From Sanderia malayensis (taxonomy: Eukaryota > Cnidaria > Scyphozoa > Semaeostomeae > Pelagiidae), in assembly GCA_013076295.1 (NCBI GenBank), contig RQOL01000024.1, forward strand, positions 4,045,158 through 4,109,157: DNA of 64,000 nt, read 5' to 3'. A model generated the notes under the pieces. That model made no database searches, was not told where the DNA came from, and saw only the letters and a program-made list of their open reading frames with translations. Of the stretch, positions 1-20,200 are shown one piece after another. The number at the start of each line of letters is the position of its first letter. Position 1 is the first letter of the stretch. A program made the translations under genes and the position numbers.

Positions 1-1382
1 TTTCCTGATTTGACTCTTACAGATTTTTAGAATTTTGCTTTTGTTCTCTTTCATTCTTCTTTGATCTTTTTGACTTAATTTTTAGATTTTTTTAAAGGAC
101 TTCAGCTCTTTCTTTTCTTATCCGTGCGTTTCTTGTTAATTCCTGCGCACTTGCTCATCTCCATCTAATCTACATTTGACCTATAGGCATTTTTTGCACG
201 GGGAACAAGTAAACGTTTCTCTGATAAACGTTTATACGTAAACTATTATCAATTCGATGACTGATGGTTTATTCTCGTGTTTTCTTTTTTTTTTTCAAGT
301 TTTCTTACGTAAAGATCGTGCCACCTAAAAGAAATGAAGATGGAATTATCCAGCTTGAATTTAGTCCTAACGATGGCGTCAAGAAATTACCAAAAGCAAC
401 AAAATGCTAAAAACGATGGTTTTGGCGTTGGCGTTTAGTAATAACTACAGTGGACTCTAAATATATTCCCTGCAACTCCAACATATATACTCCAATATCA
501 CTACTAATCAAGAGTACCCTGCAAACTGTTTTATTGTTAAATTTTTAATGATTATGTAATATTAATGCCATATTGTAATTGAAGTAGAACTCAATTATTG
601 TAACAACGATTATTGAAATTCTTCTTTTCCTTTTCCTGGCTCAGCGATCTGATCTCCTCGTTAACAATGTGCCTTTGAGTTGAGACTCAAAATCAAAATT
701 AATCCTCTTCATAATCAATCTCTTTGCTTTATCTTCCTGCATTCTTCAATTCCAGCTCTGCGTACTATTTGTAAGCACGTGTTTTTCATGATATTATTGC
801 TCAAATGATATGATCTCAAAATATTATTGCTTTTATTAAATGTACTTTTTAAGCTGTGTGTGTATGGTTTTAATAAATCTGAAGCAAACTTTCTGATGTA
901 GTTAGATAAACCTCCTCTATTGTTGGTACATTTTTAATTGTTGGATATTGTCTTGTGTCTTTTTTTTGTTGCAAGCAGTTCAATGTTTGTTACGCGATTC
1001 ACACACATTTCGTTAGAAACTTTATCTGTGGGCGGGGCAAGACAGGAAGTTGATCTCAGAGATCGGTCAACCAAACTTCGCAATATCTTTGCCCTCCCAT
1101 TCTTGTGACTCATTACTATGTCCTTTCTCGGCATCCCGATTCTTCTATTGTTTTACTTTTATTGTTCTATTGTTGAAAATTACATCCGGTTGAGGTCCTG
1201 AATCCCAAACAATGCACCCGACCTGAGTGACGCTACTTTGTTGAAATTACTTTTTCAATTCTTTTTGTGTGGGCCTAATCGTTGAATGATTCACAAATTT
1301 TGGCCGGCTGACTATGCTAGCGAATACCTGTGCTTAATTTTGAAAATATTAACGTTTATCTCTTAGAAAATACCACAATAAA
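1..1382. other. Upstream flank of the RSK gene, no coding signal
   Basis: AT-rich DNA upstream of the RSK start codon. I see no convincing exon or RNA gene. It presumably holds the promoter and 5' untranslated sequence of the kinase gene, but I cannot place a TATA box or transcription start. Confidence 0.4.
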
Positions 1383-9728
<8,346 letters not shown>

Positions 9729-10251
9729 AAATCTAGAAACAATTTTTGTATCTCTGTTGCCTTGAAAATATTCGTAATTTTGTACATATTATTCTGGTGG
9801 CACTTCTAATGGACAAATTTTTCATATTTTGTACTCATTTTTTGTATCGCAGTAGCCATAGAGGAGCTTTTAGCTGTCACTTAATGCGAAGCGACATAAT
9901 GGCCGGTTGTGTTTGTTGTCAAAGTATAGCATTTACATTAACAAGTAGAGAATTAAGTGAGCTTATTAGCTTGTTTGTAACTCCACTGGTTCTGTTACAA
10001 ACAAGCTCCTGTGAGGCTAGTTGGGAAGGATAAGGATGTGTCTTGTATGTGTTATTTTTGTTGTCAGAACAAGCTAACGTCTTTGTGTATTAGAAGGAAG
10101 AGCTTGTTATTTTGTGGCTCTTGGTCTTAAACAGCGTGAGGTTCTAATGTAAAAGTTATTGTCATGAGCGTAGTTATTTTGTCTTTTTCATCAGCGGCTT
10201 GCATTTTTATTTTGATTATTAATATTATCATTATATTATTACTCGACTGGA

Positions 10252-10315
10252 TTTACTTGCTTAAATGCCATGAAGGATAAGAATTTACTTGCTTAAATGT
10301 CAAGAAGGATAAGAA
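10252..10315. repeat. 32-bp direct tandem duplication downstream of RSK
   Basis: Two adjacent near-identical 32-bp units (10252-10283 and 10284-10315), each starting TTTACTTGCTTAAATG, differing at two positions. They lie in the probable 3' untranslated region of RSK. Function unknown. Confidence 0.8.
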
Positions 10316-10467
10316 TTTAGGAATAAATCAACTAATTTGATTACTATTTGTTGTTGTAGAGTAGTTATCTTAAGTAAACAGATATGGGACTGCATTTGCG
10401 TTTTTTAATTTTATCAGCATAAAAAACTTTGTCGATAACCTAAACAGTATTCTGAAGCATTCTACTG

Positions 10468-10473
10468 AATAAA
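10468..10473 (+). terminator. Candidate polyadenylation signal of RSK
   Basis: An AATAAA hexamer about 740 bp after the RSK stop codon. It is one of several AT-rich possibilities in this stretch, so the assignment is tentative. Confidence 0.35.
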
Positions 10474-11415
10474 GCATTATGTTTATTCGGAAAAACGATC
10501 GATTTCCTGCAGCGAAGCAAAAGACCAAACGAAGTAAACTGTGTGATAGAAAAGGCGTTTTTCACGAGGAGTCGCAAGTATGAGTCTAGTATGAAATTGA
10601 TGGCTGTATGCTAGTAAAACAAGTTCTACAATGCTTTGTTGTTTGACCACAAATGAGTTTTAACATTTTTTAAATAGAGATGCTGCAATAAGAGATGGTC
10701 TCAGGAAGAAACAAGAAGGTAATCTTACTTATAATAATAATAATTAGTAATATATCCATTTTTAAGATTAGGTTAAGAATGGTTTATAATTGTTGCGATT
10801 ATACTGTGTGATTGATTTTCATCGTTGACTGGAGAATATTTAATTAGCTTATTATAATTATTAGCAATAACAACAGTAACATTAGATAGATATGCAATAA
10901 AAAGACCAGAAACCAAATTTAAAGATTATATATTGAAACGTTGTTTTAATAACCCGTTGAATATTTGAACCAATTTAGTATACGATTTTCAAACTCGGGC
11001 TGAATTGCTCCCATTCTATTATCAAATTGGATTATTGTTTTTATTAATCTTATTCCACTTTCCTTTTTTCTAACTGCAAGAAGATACAACATAAAACCTT
11101 TATAATTGGTGATTACTGCATACTTTATTATATTTGTTTACATATATGCGTATGCTTAAGGATGAAATTCATTTTTTCATAAGTCTTCAACTATCTTTTT
11201 TTTATGTTACACTCTCCGAAGCAAACCAATGGACGTAGAACCACCTGCCAATATTGGTATTAAGGTACATACATAAGGTATTTCTAATTAAATATTTGCC
11301 TTTTTCGACACTTTGCCCATTCCTCAGATACGATGTCAGTGAACACGTTTGGCAACTTTTTTTAATTCCCAAAACAATACACAAGATATTTGACCCACAC
11401 GAAACCCCAACGTCA

Positions 11416-14400
11416 TTATTCGTCGCTGTTGTTGTTGCTGTTGTTGTTGTTTTGACCAGTTGTAAGTGACTTCAGCGTCCACGTGTCAACAAGAACAATA
11501 GCAACCCTTTGCGTTTCATCTACGCTGCTGTTTAGGTGTGTTTTTGAACAGGACGAGCGCATTGTTGTCATAGTCGTATCAATGTTGAGCTGGCTTTTGT
11601 TCAGTATCAATTTCATCCTGTGCCCAAATAGCCCTATGATATTTATGGTAGCAACAATTTCGCACACGCAACACATGATGATCATCCTGTACCCTCCCTC
11701 TTTGTTGTCAAGGAAGCCAAATATTGGTAGAAATACAGCCAAGGCCAAGCACGTTGTGTACATTGTGAATCCGATGTACTTCGCTTCGTTGTAGTTCTTC
11801 GGAAAATTGCGCGTCTTGAATGCGAACCACGTGGTGGCGATCATCAAGGCTGTGCTGAAAGAGAGGTTCATAAACACTGTCTCTTTGCTCAGTTGGCAAA
11901 ATTGCAACACGTACTGCCTGTGACTTGGATAGGCCATCGAGATTTTCACGCCATTCCCGTTTATTGACACGAGTCCGATAAGTATTTGTACTGCCGTCAG
12001 CGCCAGTGACATAATGATCTGTGAGCGCGGGCTCACCATCGAAGGCCGTTTTACTGTGGACTTCGCACTGCGGAATATCCGGTAGATTCTGTTAGTTTTC
12101 AAGAGCAACGGAGCGTAAGTGATCGTCAGACTTGGACCCAAAACAAACCTCTGCGAGTTGCACACGATTTTGCTTGGCTGCAAGATGAATGTAGCCGCTG
12201 TGATGTACGTCGCTGCGATGCCGGTCAGCATGTTCAAGCACAGCTCTCTTCCCGACGCTTTAATCACTCTGTGTTTTGCGTACTTGAGGAACAGTCCGAT
12301 GACAAACAGTGTGAGTGCTAGACCAAGGCTTGTCACTGTTGCCACTACAATTACAAGTGTTTTATTTCCAACAGTGTAATACACTGGCAGTGCTATGCAC
12401 TGCGCACGCGTCGTTATATCAGGAGCACTGTCCATGCTGCACTGGATGCACGTGTTGTTGACGATGACGTCATTGTATTTGCATTTTGTGCAAACCCAAC
12501 AGCACTTTGTTGCCTGGTTAAGGTAGCGACGCACTTCGCCAAACTTGCACTCTTCGCTGCAAACAGAAACTGGTACAGAGTGTCTGCCGTTGCTCCAATG
12601 AATCTTGTCTACATCCAAACTTAGACGCCATGTTTGGGCGGGCGACGACTCAATGTTGTTGTTGCTGCCATAGGAGCCAAACGCTTCATTTGCCATTACC
12701 ACGTGCTCGGAATTATTCCACAGACCAACTTGGTGAAACTCTTGGCTGAAATCATTGCGTACGCGCAGATTCAATATCGCAAAATCTTCGTTGTGGCTTC
12801 CTCTGCTGTCAAAGTAAAACATCCGATCCCGGAATGGCTCCTTGAAACGTGTCCACCGCACAGCTTTGGTAATTTGCCACTGGTCATTAGCTGTCCCGAG
12901 GGGCTTTTTTCCTGGTGGATAGCACTCTTTCACTGTTTTGTTCTTTGATATACACTTTCTATAAAGCATCTTTCTGAAAACGTGTGCATATGCGTAGACT
13001 GCATTGATGACGCTGAGTACGGGAGTCATCTTGTAATAGCCTCTACCGTCTGTCAATTTGTCGCTCGCATTGCACAGCCTTCGTCCACGTTTTGCCACTT
13101 TGCTGATGCTGCAATTGAAGGTTTTTTCCCAGAAATTCCTGAACCAAATATTCCGCCTATTTGTCTCCGGTCGCAGCTTGAGAAAATACTCCCGAAAGGC
13201 CAAAACTTCATCGTGTGCCACTTGTATGCTGAGTGAGCCATTGGCCAGTGATCTACCCTTAGTTAGAGATACTCTGCTCCCCATTTTGTTACCTATGACG
13301 AATTGAAGATGTTCGTATTTTGCCTTGCTGTTTTCCGTCGAATCAAAGAGCTCTTTGATGTGTGAATCTGTTAGCAATAGGTACACCACTTTGATTGTCT
13401 TGTATTTGATAATGCTGTCCATTACGTGGATGAAATCGCTTCCTGGTGCATCCTCTGCCATTTGCATCACTACAGGCGTGCATATTCCTTGCTGATTGGC
13501 GTATGTTTCAAACATCGCTGATATACTTTCGCCGTAGCTATCGGACGAGTAAATCACCGCCACGTACCGCCATTCCAAGCGCAATGCGATGTTCACCAAT
13601 AATTCCGCCGTCCTTCGATCTGACGGAACTGTCCTGTAGAAATACCGGTATTTTTTTCGGTCTTCCAACTCCGGACTGGAAGCCGAGTAGCTAATGATGC
13701 TTCTGGCGAATATATCGAATACCGTAGCAACGGTCTCAGCTGAATCGGAGTTTTGTGGACCTATGATACCATGTACTCTGTAATTAGCTATGTCTACGAT
13801 TGCTCTGCGTTGGTAAAATCTGTCGCCACATGTGTCGCGTATTCGTGCGGCCATTTTTAAACCGTAGAGATACGAGCTGTTTTTATTCAGCTGGTCTATT
13901 GCAAACAGCATTGCCTCAACGAACATCACACCATACTGAGGCTCTATCTCCCCGCAACGAGGCCAGTATCGCCTGCCAATGTTGCCATTCATGCGCACGT
14001 TGAATATTCCACCAAGTTTTAATTCTCCGTTGGTTGTTATTCTATACGCTGCAAAGAAGCAAAACACGTGCCTTGTTATTATTTCTTATGGTGGATGGCG
14101 TAAATGACGGCTGAATATCTATCCCTATTAAACGCACACTGGAACCTTAATGAGTTACAACAATGTTTCATTTTCACCAGGGTTTCGCTTTCATCGGCTT
14201 AAAATGTTCCATGTAGTAATTCAAGCGTATAAAATATGCGGGCCTTTTAGCTATAAGTGGATGTTTTGTGGAACAGTTCAAGAAACAAAAAAAACAGTTC
14301 TTGACCGAAAATAAAAGCCCCAACAAAAGTATTTTTTTTCATATAGAATCTTGCGGAGTTGCCCTTTATTATTGTATGATGTTGAATAAGAGTGACAACA

Positions 14401-14518
14401 CATTTATCTAACTCATAAACCTATTATCTGTATGATATGTATCTTTCTTTTCCTTACCTTGGCAAACCAAGAGAATGCTCAGAAGAAGAACCACTCCAAA
14501 TAGTTTTCCGAGAAGCAT
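11416..14518 (-). CDS. Class C GPCR, metabotropic glutamate receptor type
   Basis: Two coding exons on the minus strand: 14518-14458 (signal peptide MLLGKLFGVVLLLS..., phase 1) and 14048-11416, together 897 aa. An ORF reading straight through the 3' splice site (TTTTGCTTCTTTGCAG) would give a false start beginning MFCFFAA. Domains in order: Venus-flytrap ligand-binding domain with SASSPEL and SYGES segments near the glutamate contacts of mGluRs; a nine-Cys linker with the TKCCWVCTKCK signature; seven TM helices with VIKASGREL, TNRIYRIF, VSPRSQ and NEAKYIGFTMYTTC, the last almost exactly the mGluR TM6 signature; then a short Asn-rich tail ending NNNSDE. Family knowledge: such receptors couple amino-acid-like ligands to G proteins as dimers. 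The ligand cannot be stated: the Ser/Tyr region that contacts the amino acid backbone looks kept, while residues contacting the side chain could not be aligned confidently. Single-exon coding of the receptor body recalls retroposed or lineage-expanded receptors. Confidence 0.93.
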
Positions 14519-14626
14519 CTTCGTATTTATCAGCTAGAAATTATCATTCAAGCTTTTTCCTGAAAGGTTATTGGTCAATTTCATGGTGTTCTTTGGTTTT
14601 GGCTGTTAAATTCGTCCTTTGAATAG

Positions 14627-14686
14627 ATTTCTGTAACATCTCAAAATGTCTGTGCTATTTCTGTAACACCTCAAAATGTCTCTATA
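14627..14686. repeat. Short tandem duplication (about 29 bp) upstream of the GPCR
   Basis: Two adjacent copies of a unit containing TTTCTGTAAC followed by CTCAAAATGTCT, just upstream of the GPCR start codon. They could be part of its promoter; no function can be assigned. Confidence 0.6.
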
Positions 14687-14899
14687 AAATGCACCAACTT
14701 GAGTTGCATTTATCTCGTTTGTTTTCAGTTTTCTGTGAAATCAACAGAAGAAGCAAACACCAATTTTTTCAGTCATCTTTCTTTGTTGCCACACTGTTTG
14801 CAATGATGCAAATATATGCTGTTTCGTCTTTCCTCTTGCACTGTAGGGCACTAATAATAGAATGGTGGTTTACTTCTTAAGACTTGTGTTTTAGCTGGC

Positions 14900-14946
14900 T
14901 TTGATTGGGTTTACATAGCTGCTCTGCTTTGTAAACCCAATCAAAA
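14900..14946. promoter_or_regulatory. Perfect inverted repeat containing CCAAT boxes, upstream of the GPCR
   Basis: Arms TTTGATTGGGTTTACA (14900-14915) and its complement (14930-14945) are separated by a 14-bp loop. Each arm holds CCAAT/ATTGG. It lies about 400 bp upstream of the minus-strand GPCR start, so it may be a regulatory palindrome or a tiny foldback element. This is inference from position only. Confidence 0.45.
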
Positions 14947-15179
14947 TCAATGTATGGCAATGCACATATCACTAATTACATCAAATCTCTGCACTATAGT
15001 CAACTTTTATAGCACCCAGAAGAAAGTCGCGATATCCAATATTTTTCAGCAGTTCTGTTTATATAGTTTGCTCTTGTTTTCCTATTGCGCTAGTTTTTTC
15101 AACCGAAACTCATCGCAGCTGTTCACACATTCCCAAGTCTCCTTGTCATTTCTTTTCTATAAATTTGCTACCTGATAAA

Positions 15180-15880
15180 TTCCATCTATGCTTCGTTTTG
15201 TATTTATGTTTACCCTGCTTTTTAAATATTGCATTTCCAGATGATTATTTTTTAAGGTGTAACGGCATAACAATGATAAACACACAGTGAAGACGTGAAA
15301 CCGATAAGTAATAAATACGAAATTAATGAGAAGTGTTACTTGGTTATTCTTATTTAATTTGTGCTTGATTTTGTTTGCTAGAGTAATGTTAGCTTCTTTA
15401 TGGACGTGCCGATTTTGATTTATTTTTCTCTGCTGCTCAAGGGAGCTCATATCTAATCTTGATCATGTCATAGGGAGTTCAGATCATTTCGCTAGATGGC
15501 TCAAAGAATGCCTTTGAAAATTGATGGAAGCTCTATTATATTCATTGGCATTTCGCAAATTATCTATATTTCTTTGGCCACCTTTGAAGCTCCTTTGATA
15601 ATCTCTAATGATTTCCGAAATTTTTCGAAGATATTAAATGTCTCTGGGTGAACCGTTCCATTTTATTAGCAACTTAAAATGGAAAGTTTCACCAACAAAG
15701 ATTTGACAAGAGCAAGATATGCTCGATAACGACCTGCTTCTTTAAGCAAACATTCAGCTTGTATAACACATGCATTTTCAAGATTCATCGACCTTCTTAT
15801 GTTTTATATATGTTTTACGATTGTTCAGTTTTGTTACGTTATGGCATATTGCATTCAAATGACTTGTTGTTATTGTCTTG
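15180..15880 (+). pseudogene. Decayed partial duplicate of RSK introns and exons
   Basis: This segment is collinear, with many changes, with RSK positions about 6030-7150. Shared stretches include the surroundings of exon 6134-6187 (CCGATA then AATACGAAAT; here CCGATAAGTAATAAATACG), intron text GAAGATATTTAATTT against GAAGATATTAAATGT, exon 6938 text ATTGACAAGAGCAAG against TTTGACAAGAGCAAG, intron text TATATGTTTTACGATTGT (identical), and exon 7098 text CTGTTACGTTACGG against TTGTTACGTTATGG. Splice donor and acceptor sites are destroyed, the 75-nt exon between is missing and the second exon is truncated, so it cannot encode a kinase. It lies downstream of the GPCR, about 8.5 kb from its source. 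Confidence 0.85.
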
Positions 15881-16011
15881 ACAATAGACACATTGAAGTA
15901 TTTGGTATGTCAATCTTTTGACAAGCCTTGGGGTAGTTCTACAAATTATCCAGAAACCTTGGAAGTGTTCGTTCTGTCCAGTGCCTGTTATTTTTGTGAT
16001 TTCGTGTCGTT

Positions 16012-16096
16012 ATGTCAATGGAAGGTTCAACACAGTTTCTTCATCTAGGCATACAACCTGTTCTTCTCGCTTTATTGATTCTAATTACGTGTAAAG
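16012..16096 (+). other. Orphan signal-peptide-like exon candidate
   Basis: An ATG opens 28 codons (MSMEGSTQFLHLG... then a hydrophobic VLLALLILI run and TCK) followed by the donor GGTATGT in phase 1. This matches the form and phase of the signal-peptide exons of the neighbouring receptor genes. No partner exon in phase was found nearby before the next gene's own first exon at 17204. It may be a relic of a lost receptor copy, an alternative first exon, or chance. Confidence 0.3.
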
Positions 16097-17203
16097 GTAT
16101 GTATATTAATATTGGGCATGATGTGGGTAATAAAGAGAGTTAGTTGAAGTCTGTTTTCGAGGAGGATTTGAGCTTAGTTATACGGATTATTGAGTTAGAA
16201 TGAAAAGGAGAATTGTTGGAATAAATTGTCTTTTGTGCTAATTCTAAGCTGGTTATCGCTAGCTGTACGCATGAAACACCGGCTTAAACCACTCAGTGTG
16301 ACATATGCGTGTTAAAGTCTTGAATCACTAAGTGCAAAATTAGTGATCTAACGCTACGTCTGGAAGCCCATAAAATCCCCGAAATAGTTGCATACTGCAA
16401 CACTGGAATATCGAAATTTTTGGGACATGTTACATGTGGCAATATTGCAGCAAAATTTCTCACTTTTGTTATCAGAAATGAGATAAGCAGCACGTCTATT
16501 TGATTTTCAAGAAATTAAAAATGAGACGATTGACAAACAATTCAATGAAAAAGAGCTTTTCCATTGAATTCATTGTTGTTCCACAAGAAAGAGTAAGATA
16601 TTCCTCCTATGCAAAACTCGATAAAAACAAAATAATATCAGTCGACTGACAAAGAATAATTTGACTTATGACTGTCTAATTGTTCCAGCGGTATTGACAA
16701 CGTGCGACATGATGTATTTTGATCAACGTGCGACATGATGTGCGGCAAGTAATCACTGAGATTTACTTTCATGCAAAATTTGATTTTGGGGGTAACCCAT
16801 TGTACGTGGGCTTGAAAGGGGCATGAGCGTAAGCGAATGCAGCGCGCGAAGTTCCCTACCAGTCAACTGATCTTGAAGTTTTTATTTTCTGTGCGAATAG
16901 TTCTACACAGCACGCACATTTCATTTATTTCCATTGGTGATCACGGCTCAATGCGATAAATTTTCCATTGTCCCCTACAATGCTCTTTAGAGACCCGTTC
17001 CTTCTCAGAAACAACTTCAAAACACAAACAAAGCGGAACTTCATCAACATTGCTGATGAAGTGGTGTACCCAAACATTAACCAAATTGGTAAATGTTATC
17101 CTCTTAAGGTGTTACGCATGAAAGGTTCATATTTGGCGATTTTAGTGTTTCATATCTGTCGGATAAAAAAGCAAGTTAACTTCAACAAGTATACAATACA
17201 AGC

Positions 17204-20200
17204 ATGAATTCCCGCACATGTTGGATGCTAGTTGTGCTTCTTGCTATTTTTGTTGATGATGGCATGGCATGGCGACGAAGAAGAAGAAGAGCTCCACCTC
17301 CACCACCGCCTAATTGCGGCGTAAGTGGTATGTCCGCTCTGCCTACCAACCACGTTTGTTTGCTATATGCGTGCGACATGATAATAGTAGTTATGGCTTT
17401 AGTTTTAGATTTGGAATCAACTTGTCCTCCTTCATTGCTAATTGCTTCATTATTCTTCTTTTATCACCCTGGTCAGCCTCGGCCTAAAGCTGAGCTGAGA
17501 AGAAAAACTGTTGCATGCATGGCAACAATTAAATCAAGGGTTGACTCAACTTTGCCATCAGAAGCAATTTATTTTGCGAAGTTTCCATAAGTAGACTGGA
17601 AAAGCTCTACAGTCATTTTCAAAGCATTCAGTCTTTTAGGCTCCGCACGATGTTGAGTTTACTTGTAGAATTATGGAGTAAATTGGATTGCTTTTAGGAC
17701 GAATTTAATGGAAAAAAGAGCAACAAGTTCTTCAGGGGTTGAACTAGAAAAAATGCAAGATGTGGGATGGACATTGCGAGAATGATATCTAGAGTTAAAA
17801 TTACACTGTTTAATAGAGAAACCAGCTTCCAACATTTTTGAATTCATTTATTAATCTGACTTGACTGCATAAGTCAGACCTACCATATCATTTGAACTTT
17901 TCAGAAAATTCCAACCCTGTTAATTCTGACCAGTCGCATCAAATAAGCACCAAAGATTAGCCAGTCAATTACTTGTCATTTCGATGTTTGTTTACATCTG
18001 ATGTCAATGTTCAACGCTTTATTTCTTCAGCTTGGAGCAGTTGGTCTACATGTTCACAATTTTGCTCAGTTGGTACACAGTCAAGAACAAGATACATAAC
18101 ATATAGGCCAAGTGCATCTTGCATTCAGCCAAGCCTGACAGAAAGTCGTCAGTGTGGTGTGTCTCACGGTGGGTGTGCCCACAACTGTGACAATACTAAC
18201 CACGTTTGCACGTGTAGATCTGGCTACAATCTAATGTCAGGTATGTTTTAATCTGCCTTCAGAAGAATCTTGCCAGAGTATATTTTCAAACCTAACTAAA
18301 CGTGACCATGCCAGCCCAACCACGAGATTACTACTATTTTATGGAAGTATTTATTTTATATTTAGATGGAAAAGGTTGTCAGGACGTCAATGAATGCTCA
18401 CCAAATGGTGGAAAAGGTCCATGTTCTCATACCTGCACCAATAGTGCTGGCAGCTTTGCATGTAGCTGTCCACATAGGTATAATTTACATAGCGATGCTA
18501 AGACATGTTTACGAGCAGCGAACAACCCGCCAAGCCACATCAAATTCGAACAGTACAAACTGTACGAGAATGCAACAGCTGGTTTCTATGTTGGACGGCT
18601 GGTGGCGGTTGATAAGGACGGTGATGTCATGTCCTTCTCCATGAGCCAGACCACATCCACAGCGTCGGAGGTCTTCACACTCGGCTCAATCTTGTGTAGG
18701 AATGTCCCAACAGCCAGCAATCCATTGCAAAGTGAATGTGGAACGCATGTTATATTAATGAGGCCATTGAATTACGAGTCAAAGAGCAGCTACGTTCTCA
18801 AAGTGACAGCCACAGATCCAATGGGGGGCTTTGTCACAAAAGAATTCACCATTGTCATTTTGGATTTAAACGAATCTCCGACAGACATTTTGCTTTCATG
18901 TCAAGGTGTTGCAGATAATAGTACTGCAGACACAATTGTTGCTCAAATCACAGTAAGTATGATAATTCACCATAACATGAAGTCTGTTGGTGAACACCTC
19001 CTTACACAGACACCCATTATGTTCATTCATACCAGAAAGTACTGATAGTTAGAAAACATGGTTTCATACCATAAAATGTCGGAACCAGTTTTAACAACTT
19101 CTGTAAAGCGGTCATATCTTCAAAGCAGACAGCAGAGCTGGCTTAATAAGTAATTTCTATTTCGAGACTTTATTTGTATTCTTTACTTTTGAGTATTGGG
19201 TTCTCTAAGTCTTTTTGTTCTAATGCCTGCGTTGCAGTTGTTTGATAATTTTGACAGAACTCTACCTTCTTTCTCCACCAGAACTAGCTAAACCTATTAA
19301 GTTTTAATTTCTTTAGGTTGTTGATCCAGATATTTTTCATGGTTCACCCCAGCAACACACATGTACAGTGAGTCCATCATCTCCTTTCATTATAAGTGGA
19401 CTTAATTTGGTTGTTGCCAGAAATGCTGCGCTTGATTTCGAGCAGAAGTCTCTATATGTCATTTCCATAACATGCACTGATGCAGGAATACCACCTTTGT
19501 CATTATCAAAAGTGTTCAACATTAGAGTTCGAGGTAATCATGCTCTACTCTTCTGTCTCTTTTCTTATCTCGTCTCCTTTTAATTTTCTCTCTTCTTTTT
19601 TTCTTCTTTTCCATTTCTCCTTGCCTTGTTTTTGCTTCTACTCGCCCATATGTGTCCACCTGTACCCTGTATTCCCTTGTTGCATAATCAAAATAACGTA
19701 AAAGCTCTATTCAGCCCCTCCTCTACTATATCCTTTCTGAAGCTTCGAAATTTGATTGACCTTTATTAAATTTATTTTTAATTTGGGAAACTTTCCATAA
19801 GAGCTTTCATTAAGTCTCCTACCAGGGCTTTATAAGTAAATATCTATTGTGAAATCATCTGTCCCTGGCATATATCTACATCTTGGCAGTGGATTATTCG
19901 ATGGGGCTAAAACTGTTGTTCCGGAATAGGGGATTTTTCGAGGGGATACCAGTTCGAAGATTTGCAAACAAATACAGTGGAATCCCGCTATAACGAACCC
20001 CGTTTATAACGAACTTCCCGCTATTACGAACTATTTTCTCGGTCCCTACAGAGTTCGTTATAGCGGGATTCCACTGTATCTGATTTAGATGCATATATCT
20101 ACATAAGTACATACCTTTGAGTTGCTTCACAATCACAACATTGCGCGATTAATGTTATTTTTCTATTTTGATTATAGCACCCACCTCTCCTTCCACCAAC

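Larger units (their letters stand above)
9729..11415. other. Intergenic stretch between the convergent RSK and GPCR genes
   Basis: The two genes converge here, so this holds both 3' ends. Apart from the tandem duplication and candidate poly(A) signals (AATAAA at 10468 on +, TTTATT at 11124-11129 for the - strand gene), I see only AT-rich simple sequence and no coding exon. Confidence 0.5.

Noticed and set aside
11483..14003. Several plus-strand ORFs opposite the GPCR
   Set aside because: Antisense shadows of the 2.6-kb GPCR exon with no recognisable domains.
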